Positions 1-11,600 of a stretch of DNA of 64,000 nt are shown piece after piece (position 1 is the first letter of the stretch; every line of letters begins with the position of its first letter). Source of the DNA: Petrosia ficiformis. Lineage: Eukaryota; Porifera; Demospongiae; Haplosclerida; Petrosiidae. Where the stretch lies: the NCBI GenBank assembly GCA_947044365.1, contig OX345642.1, positions 2,913,598-2,977,597 on the forward strand, in the 5' to 3' direction. The position numbers and the translations under genes are program-made. Below the pieces are notes generated by a model. That model did not search any database, was not told the origin of the DNA, and worked only from the letters and a program-made list of their open reading frames with translations.

Positions 1-1247
1 TTACAGACAATCACTATTTTCTGTTTCACTTACCGCATTGTCTGAAAATAAACAGTGAAAACATTTAGGCCCAATAATTATACCCCCGGGTGGGTGTGGC
101 TTCCAAAAGATACAGAATTGAGTATGCAGCAAGAAGCTGGCAAAACTAGAAAGTAGAAACCGATTGGAGTTTCATCTACCCCTCCCCCTAGTACAACCTT
201 AATAATTATGATGAAGATTTTGCCAGTTTTGCTACTTGCCGGTTCTCTACCTTTAAAATGATCTCCAACTGTCTAGATGATGTTGTTAGTCATAAAACAC
301 TAGATATCAAAAGGTATGTGTTTATTAAGACTTGTCTATCATTTTAGGTTAGAAATGTATGGGCGGCCATTTGTTTCCGTGCCATCCCTACTAGAGAGTA
401 ATACTACCGTTAAAGTGTCTGTAATCAGTTGTAACTTCTGACATAATCTGACTCATCTGCTTCATCTTCACTGCATTTTTTCCGGTGCCATACATAGAGA
501 GGTACTCTCTGATTATTATTTTCCAGACAAATCATTATTTTGTTTGTTAAACTATCGCAATGATCTTAGCACCGTTCTAATCACATTCATAGTAAAATTC
601 TGGTCTGCAAGTATGAAGATGATATCTGAAGGTACTATGAAAAAAGAGAGTCCGAACGAGTGGATAGATTTGATCTCGAATTGGACGCCATTTTAACAAG
701 GGATCAAGCGCATGCGCATCTTTGTCTTCGCGATCACATCAGATGGGAGGGTCGCTCTGTGAAAGACTGAAAGGAAAGTGGTGGTTATGTTGGATTATAA
801 GGATATTAATAACATTTGTAAACAAATACATAATTATTTATTTTAAAAAATTAATGTAATAAAATTTTAATAATTTACTTTTTTAAACTATTATAAACTG
901 ACAATATAAGAATAAAATTATTACTGTAATCATTATGCATTGGACTGCCGAGTGGTGGACACAGTGACTGACATGACTTCTTGTCTTGTGGGATTGCAGA
1001 CACTGCTGTAAGTGAAATAGAAAATGGGCATCAATTCATAAATAATTAACCTTCAATAATGAACAAGCCTCATAATTGTGCCTATATATATATATATAAT
1101 TGAGCAAATATGATTGTATGATGTATATCACTTATTCAGTATTTCTGCTATGTAAAAACAATATTCACAAATTATCCACCATTCAAAAAAAAGAATGGGA
1201 ACAAGAATATTAAAAAAAAAACATTTGGAAGAAGATGTAGGGACATT
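1..1247. other. Upstream intergenic DNA, no gene seen
   Basis: AT-rich sequence with no supported coding region. It contains a short CpG-richer patch near 650-790 (listed separately), an AT-rich run at 830-900, a short TA run near 1085-1098 and A-runs near 1190-1220. I see no tRNA, rRNA or conserved protein signal on either strand. Confidence 0.5.
680..790. promoter_or_regulatory. Candidate CpG-rich promoter patch with NRF1-like palindrome
   Basis: The palindrome GCGCATGCGC lies at 708-717, matching the metazoan NRF1 core, and ACGCCATTTT (YY1-like) lies about 15 bases upstream. The patch is richer in CG dinucleotides than its surroundings. No start codon leading into a long reading frame follows in either direction, so what it would drive is unknown. 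The motif match is seen in the sequence; promoter activity is inference. Confidence 0.3.
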
Positions 1248-1382
1248 AAAAAGTATGTGAACAACGTCGGGAGGTTAAGGATCCCATATAAAGCAAAATA
1301 CAAATAACTGTACTTATGTAGGAAGTGGTTTGTTTAATTTTGGGTCCTACGTTAACCTCCCGACCTTGTTCGCATACTTTTT
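1248..1382. mobile_element. Hairpin MITE-like element
   Basis: Arms of about 40 bases at 1248-1287 and 1341-1382 are inverted copies with a few mismatches (AAAAAGTATGTGAACAACG against the complement of CTTGTTCGCATACTTTTT). The loop is about 53 bases. No coding capacity and no clear target duplication. The form is typical of a small foldback or MITE insertion. Confidence 0.6.
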
Positions 1383-1492
1383 GGGTTTTGATGTCTCTTC
1401 ATCTTCCATTTTTATAGTATTGTGTGAATCTATGGCGTGTCAAAATTCAAGCAAATCGTTACTTGTGAACTATGCGGTATTTACACTTGTAC

Positions 1493-1790
1493 GTTTGATC
1501 GATATTTGTTACTTTTGTTCGATATTTATAAAATAACTGTTACTTTTCATCGATATTTATAGTTTTTTTTATAAATAACTGTCACTTTTGATCGATATTT
1601 ATAAATAACTTACTTTTGATCGATATTTATAAATAACTGTTACTTTTGATCGATATTAATAAATAACTGTTACTTTTGATCGATATTTATAAATAACTGT
1701 TACTTTTGTTCGATATCTGATAACAGTTACCTTTGTTCGATATTTATAAAATAACTGTTACTTTTGTTCGATATCTGATCGAGCAATTAG
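1493..1790. repeat. Subterminal tandem repeat, left array
   Basis: About nine imperfect copies of a ~30-base unit, core GATCGATATTTATAAATAAC, some with TTCG replacing ATCG. It is the inverted counterpart of the array at 2556-2760. Confidence 0.75.
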
Positions 1791-2555
1791 TATCCGATAT
1801 CCGTCTAATTTGAAGGTGGAGCTAATTGTTGCTGCAATGTCGATACTCCAAATTCAGTGGGGAAGATGAAGTGGTTGCGGGCCCTAGTGGCCTTACTGCA
1901 CTGCAGAATGCCTTAGTAGGGGCAGTCTCTTCTGTTTTCTCACAGTTTGAGTCTTCTAAATCAGAGAGTGATGAAGATTTTGAGCCAAAATCAAAGAAAA
2001 CAATTGCAAAAAAGTAATAGTAACATGATTTATTAATAATGTATAATAATTTTAAATATAATTGTTTCATAATTATTATATTTATTTTCTATATAATTAT
2101 ATGTATATTATAATTATTATAGAATTAAAATAATAGTAATAATAATATAATAATGCGATATACAATCCATTTACTGGTTAATCATTCTACCATCTTCATT
2201 TGGGAAAAGAGTGAGGGCCATTCAGTCTGGGTCATTGGCTACAAATAAGCTGAAACGTTGCAAGATGTTTGAGTATGATGTAATTCTTGAAATACCAAAT
2301 TCATCTAACCTACGATATAAAGTGGCACGACTTATCCCAAGGATACTAGCAATTCAGACCCAATTGAATTTTAAGCTTCAAAGAAATTCTATGTCTTCTA
2401 CATTTAACTCAACACGAGGTCTTCCTACTCTAGACCTATATAGAGCATACGAAACTGTATCATATTTTTTTTATTGAATTGACTACTATATAACCTTACT
2501 GCCATTTGTTAAAAATTTACTAAGCCTAGATTAACTAATTGTATAATTATGATCA

Positions 2556-2760
2556 AAGTAACTGTTTTACAAGCAGTTATTTATAAATATCGATCGAAAG
2601 CAACAGTTATTTATAAATATCAATCAAAAGTAACAGTTATTTATAAATATCAATCAAAAGTAACAGTTATTTATAAATATCGATCAAAAGTAACAGTTAT
2701 TTATAAATATCGAACAAATGTAACAGTTATTTATAAATATCGATCAAAAGTAACAAATAT
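2556..2760. repeat. Subterminal tandem repeat, right array
   Basis: Seven near-identical 30-base units (core AACAGTTATTTATAAATATC, then GATCAAAAGT), reverse complementary to the left array. Because 30 is a multiple of three the array stays open as an 81-codon frame, which is a repeat artefact rather than a gene. Confidence 0.8.
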
Positions 2761-2830
2761 GTACAAGTGTAAATACAGCATAGTTCACAAGTAACGATTT
2801 GATTGAATTTTGAGACAAACGGCACGCCAT

Positions 2831-2929
2831 TAGTCTCGCGTAGCCAGCCCATCCCTCTTCCGCTCTACGAGCGAGGGATGATCCCTCGCTCGTAGAGCGG
2901 AAGAGGGATGGGCTGGCTACGCGAGACTA
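2831..2929. mobile_element. 99-bp perfect palindrome with 9-bp target duplication
   Basis: Two 49-base arms are exact reverse complements around one central base. The end is TAGTCTCGCGTAGCCAGCCC and its complement. The 9-mer GCACGCCAT flanks it on both sides (2822-2830 and 2930-2938), an exact target duplication. Termini and duplication length match the elements at 9085, 12894, 31271 and 33678, so this is a snap-back member of that family. It sits in the end of the right arm of the 1432-2830 element, so it inserted later. Confidence 0.8.
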
Positions 2930-2981
2930 GCACGCCATATGAATCAGCAACAACATTTATGGCTTCACAGGACAATTATTA

Positions 2982-2987
2982 TATAAA
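2982..2987 (+). promoter_or_regulatory. Candidate TATA box of copy A
   Basis: TATATAAA lies about 35 bases upstream of the predicted start codon at 3017. Copy B has TATAAA at the equivalent place (33188-33193), 38 bases before its start, although the surrounding sequence has drifted. If real, the 5' untranslated region is very short. Confidence 0.4.
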
Positions 2988-3016
2988 CGTAGTAAAGATC
3001 GATATTGCTTACAGTC

Positions 3017-3107
3017 ATGCGGATAATAAAGTCTGTAATTCTGTACCTGATACTTCTGTATCAGCTGGAGCTGAACTCTGCACAACTACTTGGGAATTTC
3101 ACAGTTG
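3017..3107 (+). CDS. Copy A exon 1: signal peptide
   Basis: Thirty codons beginning [19 protein letters not shown]: a short basic start and a hydrophobic core, a classic secretory signal. It ends in phase 1 at donor GTTAGT (3108). Another frame stays open across this region and into exon 2, but only this frame joins exon 2 in phase, and copy B has the same arrangement (33231-33315). Confidence 0.8.
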
Positions 3108-6100
3108 GTTAGTACTCCTGTTTGAAGGTTTCATTATGACAATGTGTTGTCCTACACTATTAGGCTCTTGTATCGAAAGTGGATTCACCACGTGTCAAGT
3201 GGGCATGGTTATAGATTGCTTCTGTGACGATGCTTGCTTGTTTTTAAATGATTGTTGCAATGATATTTATCAACTGGAGTTCTGTGAAACTAGTAAGTAC
3301 CTTCACTGACTGATACATATAGATCTATAAGTCTAACACTATATTATATGTATATGTAATTATATTATAGTGTTAGTGTTAGGTATGTATGTATGTGTAT
3401 GTATGTATGTAATAGTTAAAGCATGGTCCAGAGTGTATTATTGGCACAAATTTCTGGAGAAGAACAGAAAAATGTGCAGACAAATCTGGTAATACACAAA
3501 TGGACCATTTATTAATTGGCAACAGTTTCATGCATGCATAATTGCGTATAGACCACATGGCTGTGTCATCTTATGACGATGACAGGTATCAGGAAAGGTA
3601 TATCTCTTTTGTGGGTTGTTAAGAGAGAGTGACAGTTAATATCTTCGATAGAGTTCAATTTAAGGAGCTTCATCAAACCATGGATTCTGTTTGTAGTCAT
3701 TTGCATTCCAAATGTATTTGAACTGATCATTCTGCTATTGTTATTCGTTTTGAGGATGAAGAGTTATGGCAAAAAAGTGTATTTTGTTTGAACAATCCTA
3801 AGAGTTTCAAACAACTTCAGTATACATGATAGTGAACTTGTGTGGCTTGTGGTTTACAAATTTGAAGTTTTATCAAATGTCTATTCTAATTATAATAATT
3901 ATTATAATTACTATTGGTAGAATACATTATAGCCTCTTGGCTGGGTTTGTGCTGTAACTATAAATGTAAGTTATATGTTTTGCCCAACACATCTGCTTTG
4001 ACGATCTGTTTTATAAGTTCAAAAATGACAAGTCAAAAACAAGCAGTCATAAAAGAAAAAATTGGTCAATTATCGCATACTTAATTTACGTTTTAATTGT
4101 AACATATTTATCATAGTCATACCTTTGAGACACAAATGCTAAATCATTACTTTCAAGTTCTTCTTTCACAGAATATAATTAATGATGATGCTGCACTTTC
4201 TGATGAGCGTGTGTAAACGATTATATATAGGGATCCAGATACAATTGCCCAGGCTAAAGCCCAGGCAGGCTAGACTACTCCATCGGGCATGTAGTGCTAT
4301 CTTGTTTAGGAAGCAGTCAAGTAGAAAGGCTGTTTGTTCATACATTTGTATTCAAGCAGCTCATCGCATATTATACCATTTTGCCATCCATTAATTAACT
4401 CATTTCTATTACAACAGTTATAGGAACTGAATGTACGTCAGGTTCTGTAAGACTTGTTGGAGGATTAAGACCATATGAAGGATTGGTGGAAGTATGTATA
4501 TTTCAGTCATGGCGTCCAGTGTGTAACACCTCATTCTCATATCCTGAAGCTCTTGTGACTTGTAATTGGCTTGGATATACAGCTACATTAAGTAATTAAT
4601 ATCATTATGTTTAATATTTCATTAATTCTTTTTCATTTCAGGCTCTTCTATAGACACAATTCAGATTCTGGAAAGTAATGCTACTAGTGTAAATGTAACA
4701 GCTTATGGAGCAGATTGTAGGGGTGATGAATCTCGTTTGACTGAATGTCTAGTTGATTTTAATTATTGTGAACTTGGTGATGAACAAGCAACAGTGCAAT
4801 GTGTTCCTAGAGGTAAGTAGTACATGTTTGGATGTTATTTGTCTGCACAATTTCTAGCTGCTTCAATTCACTTATATTGTATAGTTGTTTTTGTTTCTTT
4901 AGCTTAACAATCTTTAATTCTAGTTAGTTGTATTTATATGAGCCTCATATTAACTATGAACAGTAGAACTTTAAAGTAAAGGTCATTCATGTTCACCTTG
5001 TCCTCAGAAAAATGTTCATAGCTTTAGTTTGAAACAACCAACAATCTTTCTACCTGCACCATTTTCATGTAATGATACTTCTGTTCTTTTTTTATGCATG
5101 CCAAATTTCAATCATTGAGTTACAGTATAATCATGTATTAAACTGTGACAATTTGAGGTCATTGTGAATAGCATACTGTGCAGTATCATACTCTCACTTT
5201 TTTAAAGTAAGTGGAATCAAAATTTTTAAAACTGCAATTGTTTATAAAACTGAATCCTATCATGTGTTTATATACAGAGAATTATTCTCTGACAGAAAAT
5301 TATGAAGATATACTTTTTGTTGTTCACTAAAATAGAAGTGTGTTTTCCACCTTGTGTCAATGGTGTCTGTGAAGAAGGCAATCAATGTGATTGCACGACT
5401 GGATGGACTGGAATTATTTGTGATAATGGTATAGTACTAATGAATATAATAATAATTAATGTTAAACCTATACTAGGCCTATACTTCAGATACCAGATAT
5501 TATAATCAACTAAAATTGTCTATAATGATTCCTATACTTGTGTTCACTCATTTTTCTAGTATTATGTTCATGTGCATCATTACTAGAACTGCTTTAGCCA
5601 TTTATGTTGGAAAATGAAACTTGGAAAAAATTAAAATAGCTCAAAAAAATATGATCCTGAGGGTTATATTAATCTTTTCCTGCAGTAAAATAGTACTAAA
5701 ACCTTGATCTGTGCCCTATACTACTTGCCTACACCTTTATTCTACCGATACCTTGAGTATAAACACCTATACATTTACATATAGCAGTATATGTACAACA
5801 CTAATTATAATTTTATCTATAATAATCTCTTCTTATCTTCAGCCACTTGTATTCCAGACTGTGTTAATGGAGAATGTATTGAACCAAATATTTGTGATTG
5901 TGATCCTGGATGGACTGGAGACAGATGTAGAGAAGGTTAATAGTTACTATAGTAATTATTGGAATGTTATTAATTAATTAATACAGATATCAATGAGTGC
6001 TTTGAGAATATAGCGATGTGTAGTATTGGATGTAACAATACACTGGGCTCATTTTATTGTTACTGTAATGAAGGACAAATGTTACATTCAGATGACAGAA

Positions 6101-8563
6101 CATGTGTAGGTAAGTATTGTAACATAACATGTTATTTCATATTTTGTTTAGACTAGGTTTGTTCATACTCAGTATAAGGTTAATTTGATTGAAATTAACC
6201 TTACACTGATTGTTCTTTCATAGTTATAAGTAAAGCCAATGGTTGTTATCATTTTGATCAATAGCTAAGAGTAATTTTCTATAATGTTCTCAACTCATTG
6301 ACTTCCAGAACTAATATATGTGCTCTAGACACATACCTGTACATGTGCTGTAATGTATACACATGCTATTACAATTCTGATTTTACTATCTTGATACAGC
6401 ATGCTATCAGGGTTGTAGCATGCTGCTATTGGTATATAGCAGCATGCTACAACCCTGTATTGAAAATGGTATCCACAAGAAATGGTGTCCATTCAGTCAA
6501 CCTGAGAGAACCACAAAGTGAGACTGGTTAAGTAGCTACCCTTGTACTTGAGGGTTTTCAGCTGGGCAATTTAACACCTTCCTAACTTAAAGCCAGACAG
6601 GGCGTTACTATTCTGTGTGAACTAACTGATAAAAGATAATGCATTCAACTTTATAATAACATGTTGACTTTGTTAGATATACTAAAGCATTACAACTGTT
6701 ATGATAGTAGCTATCTTCCTTGTAATGGTTGGATGCAGAGCTTGGGAATAATATCTCATTATACCTGAGTTTATTTGACAAATTCTTCAACCTTAATGTT
6801 AATCTCTAGGAAAATAGATCTTTTGAGGAAATAGACAGGAGTATACCTTGCCCATTACTCCCATGCTTATTCACATAGACTTGCGAGTTTCATCACTACA
6901 TTTCTTGTTCAAGAGTGGTTGTATGATTGACTGCTCGCCCCAGTGTTGAACTCCATGTAAGTGTGGTCCTTGGAGTGGATAGGCCACATTTACAGGGTTT
7001 AACATATACATAAGTAATAGGTATATCTTTTTCAAACATAGCAGAGATATCATGTTGTTGTGTAAACTACACAATGCTGTTTACACAAATGCAAATTTCC
7101 TTGAAAGGGTTCACCAACTCTAGATCTAATTTGTTTACTATGTGGTTGATACTTCTATGGTGACAACAGGTCTAGGTCAAAGTTTGTGTTAATCAAATTA
7201 TGAAATATTATATGAACAGTTTTAAGTTATCCATTGCTAGATTGATTATACAGATTCTCTACCATTAGCTGTGTTCTGATACTTGTATTTAAAAATAATA
7301 GTTTTTTATTGTCCACAGGGCCATCCATACGATTGCTTTCCACAGGGTTGAATCTACATATGTAATTATATATGTATATGTATGTTTTGCAGTGTGTTAT
7401 TATTATAATAATATACTGCAAAACAAAATGGTTGAGATAACAAATTTTTTAGTTAGTACAGTGGCAAGTACTTAATAATTAGTTGGTTGTTCAGAATACA
7501 TAAATCTGATGCCATATACTATATTATAATTGTCAATATTTACTACCATCAACATTTCAATGTATACAGTAATTAATTAGTTGAATCAGTATATGTTTAG
7601 GGAGTTGTCTTATCATATTTCATGTCTATACATTTATTACTAAAGTACATGATATATATAAAATGAATTTCAATTTAGTTTTATAGAGCATGTTGTGGCT
7701 ACATGCAGGATGTTACTGACCCGAAAGGTCTACAGGAAACTAACTGATAATGTATAATGCTTTAATAATTATGTAGAAGGAATGTACCTTTGTTATATAT
7801 ATATATATGTAATATATATAGTATGATAACAGGTCCTATATACAAAATATAGGGCCTGAGTTTTGTGTCCGAGGATGTGATACAGCCTGAGCCTGCAAGG
7901 ACTATAACAAATCTGAGGACACAAAACGAGGGTCCTATATTTTGTATTTAGGACTTGTTAGCATACTATATACAATATATTATATGATGGTGACATCTGC
8001 ATAGTGTGCACATGGAAGGTCTATATACAATATATAGAACTCACCATATATATAGTATGATGGTGACATCATCCCTTTGATGTGGTGAGTTCTATATATT
8101 GTATATAAACCTACCATGTGCACACTATCCAGGAGATGTCACCATCATACAATATATTATATATAATATGCTAATAGGTCCTATATACTGCATAAAGGAC
8201 CCTCGTTTTGTGTCTTCGAACACAAACTCAGGTCCTATATTTTGTATATAGGACATATTAGCATACTATAATAATGTATATTATGTAGTATGCTAATAGG
8301 TACTATATACAAAATATAGGACCTGAGTTTTGTTTCCGAGGATGTGATATAACCCAAGCCTGCGAGGGCTATATCACATCCGAGGACACAAACAAGGGTC
8401 TTATATTTAGTATATAGGACCTATTAGCATACTAGTATACTATATACAATATATTGTATGATGGTTACATATCCTGCATAGTGTGCACATGGAAGGTCTA
8501 TATACAATATATAGAATTCACCACATCAAAGGGATGATGTCACCATCGTACTATATATATTAC

Positions 8564-8603
<40 letters not shown>

Positions 8604-11600
8604 TGAACCATTATGACAGTAGGTTAATTGCTGGCTTGATATAATTCAACCTTTTCCTTGTAAGAATAGACAGGAATATACCCCATGAAACTTTAACAAC
8701 TAAAAAGAGTAGATAATCAAATTAATAAATATAATAATTTCAGTCATGAGAAAGTCAGCCATGATTATCAAGTGATGACACAACAAAGCAATCGTGTGAT
8801 GACCAATAATCACTGCAGATGGCTTTTCATGTCTGCAACTCAACAACATATTATATTTATATATTTTTCCTTTCCTCTTACCTTTTAACAGTTCTTCTTT
8901 AATGTGTATTTAAGCTACAACAGCAAGTAATTGCAGTTTTTACAAGTAAATTTCATCCTACTGGTCTTACTGCATTTCTTTATGTACCATTGTCCAAGCC
9001 CCCCAGAATGATGATGCAACTTCCTCATCTGACTCAATAATATATGTAAACATACATCAAGCCTGTGGGACAGCAATCATATGGTAGTCTTGTATAGCTA
9101 GACTCAACGTACTATGAAGGAAAGGTCTGGTTAACCCACTATACTAACAGAGCATCAAATACCTGGCTAAACTGGTAATTGTTTATTATTATTATTATTA
9201 AAATAGCCAAAACTCTTGACGAACACTATAGTACAGTAGACATTTCGTAGTAGGTTGGGTCTGGTTACACAGACTAATCATAGGGATGGTTCTGCAAGCC
9301 ATAAAAATATCTCTGCAATACCATAATTAATTAATAATCACTCCAAAATAGTCATAATGAGTACTTTTCCATAATAATTTTTTTTGTAGCAACTAAGTTG
9401 TCACTTCCTTTTTCCCAGATATCAATGAATGTGACACAGACAATGGAGGATGTTCTCATTTTTGTAATAATACTGATGGAAGCTACTTCTGTTCATGTCC
9501 AGTGGGTTATGAATTAAATGGAACATTTATATGTCAAGGTATCCATTATAGACTGACTTGTTTTGTTTACACATTCTTTACTGATGTATATAATTATAAA
9601 TATTGGGGCCACTAAGGCTGTGAAATATCTTGGTAATATTGTAATACCGTGGTATTGACAGCTCACAATATTGATATTGTTATCATTGCTGTTTTGTCAA
9701 TAATATTGTTCAACAATAAATATAGTGTGATGATGTTTGCACATGCGCAGATCAAACCACATTGAAAGCATGGAGATCAAGATCGAGCAAATTAAGGATG
9801 AACGAAATCCTCGACTTGTAATACAAATGTTGCTGTCTGGAAGTACTTCGGCTTTTCAGGAGATGATAAAAGACGACCAATGGGCATGAGAACAAACTGC
9901 ATGTATTGGTCAATGGTCATGTATAATAGACCGTCTCTCACCCTCACTGTCACCCTTACCATGGCCGCCATACTATCTCCCCCAAACATTGGCCTGACCA
10001 AGCTAAAATTTGCTTGCTTCAGGCCATCATTTTAAAAGTGCCTGAATATTATGTACAGTGACCAGTTCAATGTGTGCAACATTTACATTTCTTTTCATTT
10101 CATTTTACATTCATCACTTCAGATATTAATGAGTGTAACCGTGCTGTACTTTGTGAACAAGTATGTGTCAATACTGATGGGACTTATTATTGTGACTGTC
10201 TGGAAGGATATAGACTGGGGAATGACAGCAGCACATGTATAGGTTAGTAGTTAAAGAAATGATTGCACTGCAATAATTAAATCGTTTAAATAACCAATTA
10301 GTACAGTTGCATGGAATAGCATGAATTTCAATTTAGTTTCACACACATGTTGTGGCTATATGCAGGATGTTACTGACCCTAAGCGTATACTGCTTCAACT
10401 AATTATTTACTGTATACATTGATGTTGACAGTAGTAAATATTGACGATTATAATTAGTACAAAGTAGCTATATAGCATCAGATGTATGTATTCTGAACAA
10501 CCAACTAATTATTAACTACTTGCAACTGTACTAACTTATTAACTTTTTAAACCATTTTGTTTTTGTAGTGTTATTATGGGATATTAACTGCTTCAAAGTA
10601 ATAATGGGTAACAATATAGTAAAGCGTCATTGATGATTTCATCAAACAGCAAATACTAAATTTTAGTTATGGAATAATGTAGTATTTTAATAGGGTATGG
10701 CCTTCCACAATGTATCTATTTATTAACCCATCATCTGCGGAAGGCACTTATAGTTGACATGCCCCATCTAATCGAAATTGTGGAAGGCATTTAATATTGT
10801 AAAATTAAAATTGGAATGTTTGGGCAGAATGCTGCTCTATAACTCTCACATTTTATAAGACTGAAAATTCTAACTTGCTTTGCTGGAAAGAAGAGTTTTT
10901 AAGCAAGCCATTACTTTCAAATTTATGCTTCACTATTAGCAGGAAGAGGGTAAGGTGAACACTTGAAAGTTTAGTAGTCCCATGGGCAACACCCACCCTT
11001 ATACTTGCCTGGATAACATCTGCATTTTAAAAAGCAGTGACTTTTAACTCGCGTAGTTATACAGAAGACTTTCTAAGAAAGCCATAGATACCAAAAACAT
11101 GCTTTGTTAGCTACAGGAAAGCAACAAGGCGAGTGTTGAAAGTGAAGTGACTACTTCACTTTCAACACTCGGCTTGTTGCGATTAATCCACTGACTAGTG
11201 GTAACGCCCACGATTAGCGTCTCTTTATCACTTTTGTTAGGCATGCAGCTTCAATCTTTGGACTACTTTAAACTAAATAAACGTCATCTTTGCATGTCAG
11301 TTTCTTTTATATTCCATGATTTCATCCAACCAGGAATTTCTTTCACACCATGCCCACAAACTGCAAATGCATATGAAGTGTTATAATAAAAACAATTAAC
11401 AAAGTTACAATCACAAGAAATGACATTATTAGTGCATTTATTGCAATATGGGTTTTATCATTTAAAAATAACTGATACTGATGCTACGGTAGATAGACCA
11501 GTTATGAATTATCAATTAATTGACCGGTTATGAATTCAATTATTGATTGATACTTTTGTATAACCAATTAATCACATAATGAGTTTAGAAATTTGCTCAG

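Larger units (their letters stand above)
1432..2830. mobile_element. 1.4-kb inverted-repeat element with subterminal tandem repeats
   Basis: Outer arms at 1432-1492 and about 2762-2830 are inverted copies (ATGGCGTG..., GTTACTTGTGAACTATG..., ATTTACACTTGTAC). Inside each arm is an array of a roughly 30-base unit containing AACTGTTACTTTTGATCGAT: 1493-1790 in one orientation and 2556-2760 in the other. The central part (1826-2477) holds two short open frames (63 and 88 codons) that I do not recognise. Long arms with subterminal tandem repeats fit a non-autonomous DNA transposon. The right arm ends exactly at the palindrome beginning at 2831. Confidence 0.65.
7318..8805. mobile_element. Possible MITE with GATTGCTTT ends, filled with later palindromes
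   Basis: The left end GGGCCATCCATACGATTGCT at 7318 and an inverted partner CAAAGCAATCGTGTG near 8780 resemble the paired ends at 37930 and 38313 in copy B. The palindrome cluster lies between them. Pairing of the ends is inference. Confidence 0.35.
6110..9418 (+). other. Copy A intron 7 (3.3 kb), repeat-rich
   Basis: Contains a 22-base-arm hairpin (6408-6457), a segment related to copy B intron 7 (about 7075-7260), a palindrome cluster (7818-8560), a TA run (about 8566-8601) and a 192-bp TAG...CTA element (9085-9276). No coding sequence. Confidence 0.6.

Noticed and set aside
2549..2794. 81-codon open frame of repeated I-Y-K-Y-x-S-K units
   Set aside because: It comes entirely from a 30-base tandem repeat; the length being a multiple of three keeps it open.
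2908..3309. 133-codon frame as the first exon of copy A
   Set aside because: It begins inside the palindrome and joins exon 2 only by reading through the intron. The frame starting at 3017 gives a signal peptide and correct phase, and copy B agrees.
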